Shown one piece after another: positions 56,072 through 64,000 of a stretch of 64,000 nt of DNA (position 1 is its first letter; each line of letters begins with the position of its first letter). The stretch lies in NCBI RefSeq assembly GCF_949628265.1, contig NC_088788.1, forward strand, positions 6,758,001-6,822,000. Reading direction: 5' to 3'. The stretch comes from Cloeon dipterum (Eukaryota > Arthropoda > Insecta > Ephemeroptera > Baetidae). The notes under the pieces were generated by a model. It worked only from the letters and a program-made list of their open reading frames with translations. It did no database searches and was not told the DNA's origin. Both the position numbers and the translations under genes were made by a program.

Positions 56072-59000
56072 ATTGCCAAGAGTAAATTCCTGAACCGTCT
56101 TGAACGAAACCATATTCAGTTTTTTTTTCGAATTGCCAACAAATAAAATAATGCAGACGCATTGTTTGGCGACAAAGTTCAAGGCTCGCAGACCGCACAG
56201 ATCCATCTGTTGCCACGCATGTTATCGGAACAGCACCATAAACCAAGTGTGGGAATCGAAGGTCGAAAATGTTCGTATGCGATTTTAATGTGGTTTTTAC
56301 AGAAATAAAAATCATGCCGTGGGATTTGACCTCGCGGGCAATTATTTAAAAAAAATAGGGACTAACTGTACAATTTCATTAGCGCAGCGCAGGAAACTTT
56401 TTTCCTTCCTGCTCCACTTTGAGTTATTGCAAATCATCCGATGCATTACTGTCGATGTACAGCTTTGTTACGTAAAAAAGGTTGTAATACAATTTCCACG
56501 TTGCATAGAACAGTCGCATCTTGATAAGGCATCATCACGCGCCGTTTGATCATTATTTTATTATTGCGCTGAGAGCTAATCAAAGCAGTCGAGCTATAAT
56601 TGCTCGTGAGTACGTACTCTCGCTTTCAGCGCCACGCGTTGTGACTTTTGTTGCCTGCAGGATAACTCAGTGAGTAAAATTCTGTTCGTTGCGAACTTAT
56701 AATCATACCAACTACAGAGACTCTAAACTCTAACTAAAATTAAACAGTTTTTGAAATGGGTGACCACTCGAGGTTGTTTTCATATTGGGAATAAATGAAA
56801 ACAGGCTTCTTTCTCGTCGTTCTTTTAGTTCTCGACTATAATTTCGACGTCACCCAGTACGTTCTAATCACGAGTAAACAATTAAAAACCAATACAATAT
56901 GACGTTACAATTCAAATTACAACAATTTCAGAGATAAACATTTTTCTAATTAAAATATTTTACATTTGATCAACTTAGCCGGCTAGTGTTATTTGCCATT
57001 CAACTGCGTTTCGAGTTTTTATTAATTTAAACACATAATTATATTTATAAAATTTATATGGCTCTAATTGATATCGAATAAACGTTTTAGGAAGAATTTG
57101 AATATTCAGAAAATTAAAAATGCAAAATCAGTTTTTAAATAAAATATTGTTTTAAAGAAATTTCTGTCTTTCTAATTTAATAACGAATTTAAAAACAAAC
57201 AGAGTATTAAAACTCAAAGGTTTTACTAAAAGTAGACTAAACATTGTGTATAGAAAAAAGCAAGTTGTGAAACCTCCAGCATTGCGTTCCTTTTATTGAA
57301 ACGCAATTAGGCTATAGGTAATCGCCCCGTGAAATTAATTCACGTATTCTGGAAGGGTGCTCACCAGCAAGTAGCAAGTTGGAAAGGTTTCACAATCCTC
57401 CCTAGCATAGAGTTCACAATAGCCCTCTTTGTTCCGAAAACACCCTCTGCATCGCAAAAACCGCTTCGTTTCGGGTTTTACTGCAATTTTGAACATTTTA
57501 CTCGCATGTATAAGTATATAGGAGATCATAAATATATCCGTTTTGGATTTTAGAAATTAAATTTCAGTGAAAAAGACTTAAAAACGGATCAATTATAATT
57601 TCATAGAATTTTCCATGCTCTCTGTCATGTTTGGCGCAATACATGTCATTTTAAGCTTCGGTTAAATCCAAAATTGTAGGAACTTCCAACTTTTTGGCGC
57701 CAAAAAAGCAGTGATACATTTTAGGGCAATGCAAAATTGGTAAGCCCTGCATTTTGAGAGCCTAGAAGTTACAATAAGAAACAAGTCCATCGTCGAAAGC
57801 GGCTCCCAACCATTGAAGAGATATAAAAAAATGAAATCCATTGGAAGTAATATAATCTAACTGTTCAATTTTGCATTTCTTTAAAATGAGGAATAGATTA
57901 TAAACTAAACCTTTTAATTATAAACTTAATTTTTGTTCTAGATGGAATGTTAAATGTTAAAAAAACCCTTTTGGCGTCTGATACTGAACAGTTTTTTGTT
58001 TTTTTGCGCAGCGATTAAATTGAATTTCCCTTATTTTTCCTTTAAATCCGGAGAAGAAGCGAGATTTCACTGCTCACGCGACGCGACGCGGATTATCATA
58101 TTATCTACACGCGTGATAACAATTCACAAATGCAGTCGTCACGCCGGCAAACAAGGGATATAAAGAAATAATTTATTTCGTTGCTGGCGGCGGCGGTGGC
58201 AGTTGGAGCCCAGCACTAGAAAGCGAACCAAAAACGAAGGAAAAGTATTCAAATTTTCATGCTCTCAAAGGCATGATTGGAAATTGCGCGCGCGAGACAG
58301 AAAGCAGTCAGCTGCATGGCGCAATTTCGTCCTCTCGCGACAGATGTAGCGCCAAATCGCGTGGGAAAACATCTGCTTTATTAATTATTATAAAAATTAG
58401 AAAATGCAGCTTACAATTTCTCTCCCACGCATTCCTTTTCTTTTATTCAAATATAATCACTCAATAATAAAATTTATGGCTTTTGATACATTTCAAGAAT
58501 TAAAGGAGGCTGCGGTTTTCTCAGCTTAATTAGTCAAGAGAGCTATTATTAAAAATTAATTTCCGAGAAAGGTCGACTGAATTAAATAAATAACATTCTG
58601 TAACTTCACAACGCGGTGGGAAAATAAACATGAAGGCAAAACGGTTTTGGACCGTTGCATAAGCTGTGTGTGAATATAAAACGGTCCTTAAGTCATTATT
58701 TGGCTCACTCACACTTAAGAAAAGAGGCTCATTTCGTAACTGCGAGTTGGTATATGATGATAATTAATAGCATTTTGATAAATGTAACGAGATGTTCTTG
58801 AAACTGCTGCACTTAACTAATGTTTGAATGAAGCCTAATGTTGAGCCAATAATTTATATTATTTATATGTTTATTTAAAATATATGACTTTCAAATAATA
58901 TAAAAACTAAAATATTTAAAAAGGTACTTAAAATTATAAAAACACGTAAAAATTATTTTACTAGATGCTAAATAATAAGTTTTTAAAAAACCTAAATTTG

Positions 59001-59874
59001 ACAAAAACTATTTTTATTTAACTGAATAATTTTATCTTTTTTTAATTTATTAAGTTTTATTTTTTAATATCTAATAAAACATTGTAAAATTGCGTTTTGG
59101 AATTTGTGTTTGACCCTGTTACATTAGTGTATAGAATTCATATTAATTAAAGTTAAGTAATAAAGCAGGTGGCGCAGAAAAATAATGAGATTGTGATCGC
59201 TGCGCCACGGATTAAATGAGCCAGCAGCTCTCTCGACAGACTGCTTCGATTGGTTTTCTGCTCTTTTTTGCACCGCAACGCGAATTGGATGTGCACTCAA
59301 GTGAGCTGTGCTGTGCAGCTGCAGTTAGTTTGCTGCTTTCTCTCCGATTTGTACGACCTTTGCAGTCGCAACTTTGGATTTGCCACGCTAAGCACTTGAC
59401 AGAAATGAAATTGAACAGAGATCGCACTTTTCGTGACGAGGCATGACAAAACAAAAGTGTATAGATGCATGCGCTTCTGGAGATCTATAATTTGCCAGAG
59501 GCTTTTCAAGAGGAATAAATTATGTGTGATGCATCTCACACGAAATGTTTTTTATTATTTTTATCTAGATCGGGTATACACGCACGTGTCGCTGCGGAGA
59601 AATCTCGATCGTCCGGATGCTGCATCGAGTTTAGTGCACGGCCCACCGCAATCGTGCATCTACTTAATCGCATTCCTGCACAGAATGAGAATGGAATAAA
59701 GAGGAATTGTCTGCTTTTAACTTTCGGGAAGTGAGTGGTCTTCTTTGTTTTTTTTAGATGCGATTGTTGGAATGAAGCCGCAGGCACTGGATTTTTATTT
59801 AGACCTGAAATTGAATTTAGTTTCATGCTTCCTTTTTTACGGCCGTTGCAGGACAATTTTGGAAAAAAGACCTT
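56072..59874. other. Non-coding sequence, no firm gene
   Basis: AT-rich DNA with GC-richer islands near 56540-56680, 58030-58340 and 59160-59660. One signal-peptide-like start (MKTGFFLVVLLVLDYNFDV) lies on the plus strand at about 56796, followed by a GTACGT donor, but no convincing further exons were found. Confidence 0.45.
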
Positions 59875-60316
59875 TTAAAGAGGAATGATACTTCAAAAGC
59901 CTGGAACATGCTTGTTGCCAATGAATAAACTCATTTCTTAGGATTCAGTTGAAGCCTAAATTTACCCAAGAAGCACTGTAATTTTTTGAGAAAATTTGCT
60001 GGAAAGTTACCGTGCTCTTCAAATGGTAATGGCTGTCTCCTTACTTGAAATCCGATTTAATTTCAAAACCAAGAGTTTCCCCGATAAGTGGCATACACAG
60101 TTGGACAGATCTCGACGAGAGGAATCGGAATATGCCAAGAAAATATGTTCAAGCACAGTAAATTTTCAAGAAAATTGGCAAAATTTGAATTTTTACTGTA
60201 GGAAGGTCCTATCTTATTATTGCAAATTGTTGAACAAATTGTTTATCGATCAATTGTTCATGGCATCCAACATTTCAAATGATTTTTAATTGTTGCCTTG
60301 CATCATTCCACTTTAA
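59875..60316 (+). mobile_element. TTAA-flanked 442-bp MITE (family B), complete copy
   Basis: TTAA on both sides, ends AGAGGAATGATACTTC and GCATCATTCCACT, interior matching the other copies. Confidence 0.87.
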
Positions 60317-63300
60317 TTATGTGTAGTATCTCATCTCCTCGTGCGGTGCAATTTCAAATACAGTATTTGGGTTGCTTTGGATTCCTCTCGACCATCCCAA
60401 TAAAATTAGCTTACACCAAGTTTGATTTTCTTGGTCAATTCTAAGGTCCAATTTTGTAATATTGAAAGTATTTTTGTTTCTAATCTGTCCCATGGCCTGT
60501 GAACTCTTGAAATATTTAAGTAAAATTTCTAGAATTTCTCTTCAGAAATGAAAAAAAAAATGTTTTTTCTACTTTTTTTGTGTTTTGCATATAATGTCAA
60601 CTCCAAATATCGGATTCCGACCATTAGAATTGCAAAACCTACCCACCGTTTGACTCGTCTAGAGCTCCCCTGACCAACTGCGAAGGGTTTAAGGTGGGGG
60701 GGGGGGGGGAGCTTTCCCTAGAAAATTGATTTTTCCCTGACCATCATGATGACAAAACAACATGGAAATGATTTTTTTTCTTAGAAACGTTTTTAAATCT
60801 TCAATGCTAATAACTTAATTAATTATTGGGAATCCTGGGTTTGAGCAATAACAATTTTACATCATTTTTAAAAATATAACGACTTTAAATTGATTGTTTA
60901 AACGCTTTAAGTCGTTTTAAAAACAAAAACTGCTATTAATTACAAATAATTTAGCAATGGAGATCATTTTTGTAGTTTTAAATAAATTTTTGCGGCCTTT
61001 TCTTAGAGTTGCTAATTTATATAACGATAAAATTCAACAGTCTCCGAAGTGTCTATTTATTATAAAAAGGATAATTATTTGATATGTACTAGAATCATTT
61101 CTTCCTTATTCTTCATGTAAATTTTGCAGCTCTTAACCCTTTGACCCAGATGAATTTGGCAGAGCGAGAGACACGCTCAGCACTCACTCACGTCAGTGAG
61201 TCAGAGAGCGGCGAGGGGGCCGTTATTCACGCACTGTCCGCCCCGTTATCACTGCCCTGGCACTCGTCGTCGTCATTCAGTGTGCGGCGGCGGCGGCGAC
61301 AAATGCAGCCTGACCCCCGAGAGGCCGAGAGCGCGTATCGCACACCGTTAATTGAAACTGGAAACGCCAACGCGCGCGCGTATGTAAGGCCTTTATTTCA
61401 TTATTTGCTGTTAGCGAGCGGCCGCTAACGACGCTTGCCAAAAATTACCAGCCAACGGATAATTCCTCGACACACGTACACGGGTGTGATGCAAGAATTT
61501 TAAAAAGGTCTATGGACTTTAGTCAGTGGCTCGCGAAAACTCGTGTGTCCCGCTTCGACAACACTTCTTTTCTCGCCTAATCAACGGGAAATTTTAATAA
61601 TTTGGTTCGTTTATTCTGGTTAAAGGTCAAACAGAGAGAGCTATGATGAAATCGATTTTGTTTATGTATTTTCGACACTTAAAATGAGGAAGATTCTTGA
61701 GATATTTGTGAAAGAATTCAATAAAAAAATGCAATTTTTAAACCAAATTTATCAATACATGTTAATTAGTTAAAAGATTTTTCTTTCACTTATAGTGAAT
61801 ACAATATTAAAGCGTCTTTACAATTTTAAAGTTAAAGGAAAAAATAAAAATTTCAAATTTTGCTTGTAGAATTTAATAAAAGCATCGCCGTGAATATCAG
61901 TTTTTGGGTGTGGAAGAAATCAAGGAGTGAATATATTTTGAAGTGGAAAAGGTTTGCTTTTAATTTAAATCAGCTGAACAGCGCTTATTTTCTTTTTAAT
62001 GATATCGATTTATTTATTTTAAAAAAATGATAATAAAAAGTTAACTCTTGCCGACCAATTTTTTAAAATTAATTTTGACCAAAAGTGCCCCAAAATCCAA
62101 TTTTAATTAATTTAATCAATTTAATTGATTGCTTCCCGGGCGAGAAAAAAAATATGAAAATTTGATAGTAAGAAGATAAAAAAATATGTAGTATTTTTGA
62201 TTCCTGAAAGTTTTTTTATTTCAAAAATTGCACATTTGTTAAAGGGGTCTGTGTTTGGCCTCGTTAAAATTCAGCAGTTGATAGTAGCGTCAAAAACTGC
62301 CTATATTCAGAAATCTGATTCAATTTCCAGTTTTTTTCCTATTGAGCAAATTTTTCTCAAATTTACCATTTTCACCAAAAATTTGTATGAAAACTTCAAC
62401 TGGCCGCAAGGGAACTTTTAAAATTAAGCGGGACAATCCAAATACCCAAAATTAAGTTAATTTATCGCAATTTCAAAATTTCTTTGAGAATTCTCCATTT
62501 GAAACAATGCTAACCTTGAAGCCGATTGTCTTGAAAATTTATACCTATGAATTTTTTTTTAACTGAAAATGATCCTTAGGACCTACAATCAAATGATTCA
62601 CATCATCATTTCACTTTTAGCACTTTCTTTCGAGAAAAAACAGCTCTGGTTCTGATAGATCCTTTCCTTGTTTTTATTTTAGTTTGAAATGTGAGGGGAT
62701 GACACAATCATGATTTATTATAAAAGGCTTTCAAGGTCCAATAAGGGATAAGAACAATAATTCATTTTTAAAATCTAAAAAGGTCTCATTACTATAAATG
62801 GATTTTCAATTAAAAAATAATAAGTGCCCTCCTACACGACAATGACGGATCATTACTGGCGCCACGTAATCAATATAAAAAAAAAAAACTTTGAAATATG
62901 CTGAGACTGACATGACAAGTCGTCTGCATCGAGCAAAAGTGAAATCCAATCTGGCCAAAATTCGACTGGTGGAAAATACTCAGCTCGCCGAGCGACAGAC
63001 ACACTCGAGTGCGTGTTTGCGTCGGTGTCAAACATGCACACAAATTGTGCACATTGGAGGTGCGCAATTAGTCCCGACGAAAGAGTGAAAGCAGCCGCGA
63101 GAATGGAAACTTGAACGCCGGCCGGCCAACGTCGATTCACTTTTGACCTTTATCCACTACATTTCCAGCAGATCTCTGCAATTCATTATGATAAGTTTTA
63201 TTGTAAGATAATTTTTGGTTATGCAAACGTTTCTGTATGTACACTTAGCTTTTGCGGGTCGTATTTTAATAATTCTGATTTTCCATATAGCAAACAGTTG

Positions 63301-64000
63301 AAATTTTAAATTAAAAACTATTTTGACGTGTCAACTTCTGTAAAAATATTGTTATTTTTAGTTCAAAACACAAAGAACAGTAATTATTTATTTAGATTAT
63401 TACATTAAATATTTTTAAGCATTTTTCTTTTAGGCAAAAATTCTTTTTTTTGCTCTAAGTGTTGTAGATTTGGCTTTGTTTAAATGTATAGCAAATAAAT
63501 ACAAAAGTTGGATCCCTTGAAACTCTTGTGAGAATTATACTCAAATAATAGCGATTTCCGTCATATCATTTGTTTTAAATTCCTCGAGATATAAAATTAT
63601 GCGAAAATTATAGAGGTATCATGAATGATATTGAATTTTCACGCAAAATCGTTAAACACACACAGATCGTGTACAGTTAAGAAATGCAAAGGTGGCGCAG
63701 TAAATTTTCGAGAAAATCGGTTTCAAAGTTAACATTGTTTTAAATGGAGAATTCGCAAAGGAAATTATTTGCAATCGCAATACATTTTAAGTATTTTAAT
63801 TTTTCTCCAAAAATCCAATTGACATTTTCAGACAAATTTTGTGCGAAAATAGTAAATTTGAGAAAAGTTTGCTCAATAGGAAATAAACTGGATATTTAAT
63901 CATCTTTCTGAATTTAGTCAGTTTTTGGCGCTACTATGAACCGATGAATTTAAATGAGGCCAAACACTGACCGCTTTCGAAAATCTGCAATTTTTGGAAA
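60317..64000. other. Non-coding sequence, possible distal promoter region
   Basis: A run of 14 G lies at 60696-60709. 61140-61440 is GC- and CpG-rich with a CGG triplet run near 61285. On the minus strand it contains CACTGACGTGAGTGAG, which could be an exon end with a GT donor; it might be an untranslated first exon of the furrowed-like gene, but nothing proves it. A second GC-richer patch is at 62900-63130. No coding gene was recognised. Confidence 0.4.

Noticed and set aside
61141-61428. 95-codon ORF with arginine-rich run
   Set aside because: The arginines come from a CGG triplet repeat in a CpG-rich region; it looks like promoter-type or untranslated sequence rather than protein.

Overview
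The window looks like nuclear DNA of an arthropod, most likely an insect. It is AT-rich, its genes are split by short GT-AG introns, and it is full of small non-autonomous DNA transposons. The best-matched gene resembles Drosophila furrowed. The species cannot be told from the sequence alone. Exon models were built by hand from reading frame, splice sites and codon phase; boundaries may be off by one or two bases.

Layout. 1-930 is a GC-rich, homopolymer-rich stretch unlike the rest and may be an assembly-edge artefact. 931-5990 holds no gene but carries a truncated MITE and two foldback elements. 5999-8542 (+) is a five-exon gene for a 581-residue F-box/LRR-like protein, whose 3' end is duplicated in decayed form at 9425-10470. 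10869-14093 (+) is an eleven-exon m-AAA (AFG3L2-like) mitochondrial protease with intact catalytic motifs but a short N terminus. 15667-23799 (-) is a cluster of five complete, tandem, secreted C-type lectin genes of two alternating structural types. Two decayed copies of the protease 3' end (19981-20322 and 27874-28215) lie beside the lectins, which implies duplication of a whole lectin-lectin-protease-fragment block. 24400-30500 holds gene remnants, the tail of a non-LTR retrotransposon and a doubtful zinc-finger-like gene.

From 53878 down to 30990 (-) lies a large furrowed-like gene: sushi, fucolectin (FTP) domain, C-type lectin, ten sushi domains, membrane span and a tyrosine-rich tail. 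Nineteen coding exons fit together in phase; the signal-peptide exon was not found. Its 12-kb intron holds, on the opposite strand, an eight-exon gene (41350-43924) for a 165-residue four-pass membrane protein. None of its exons is long enough to stand out as an ORF, yet all splice phases agree. This is the least expected gene in the window.

53879-64000 is non-coding as far as I can see, with two more complete MITEs. Transposons include an approximately 270-bp hAT-type MITE with 8-bp target duplications (three copies), an approximately 442-bp TTAA-flanked MITE (five complete copies, one truncated, several relics), a 144-bp MITE with its empty site present in the neighbouring duplicate, and three foldback elements. 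No tRNA, rRNA or CRISPR was recognised.
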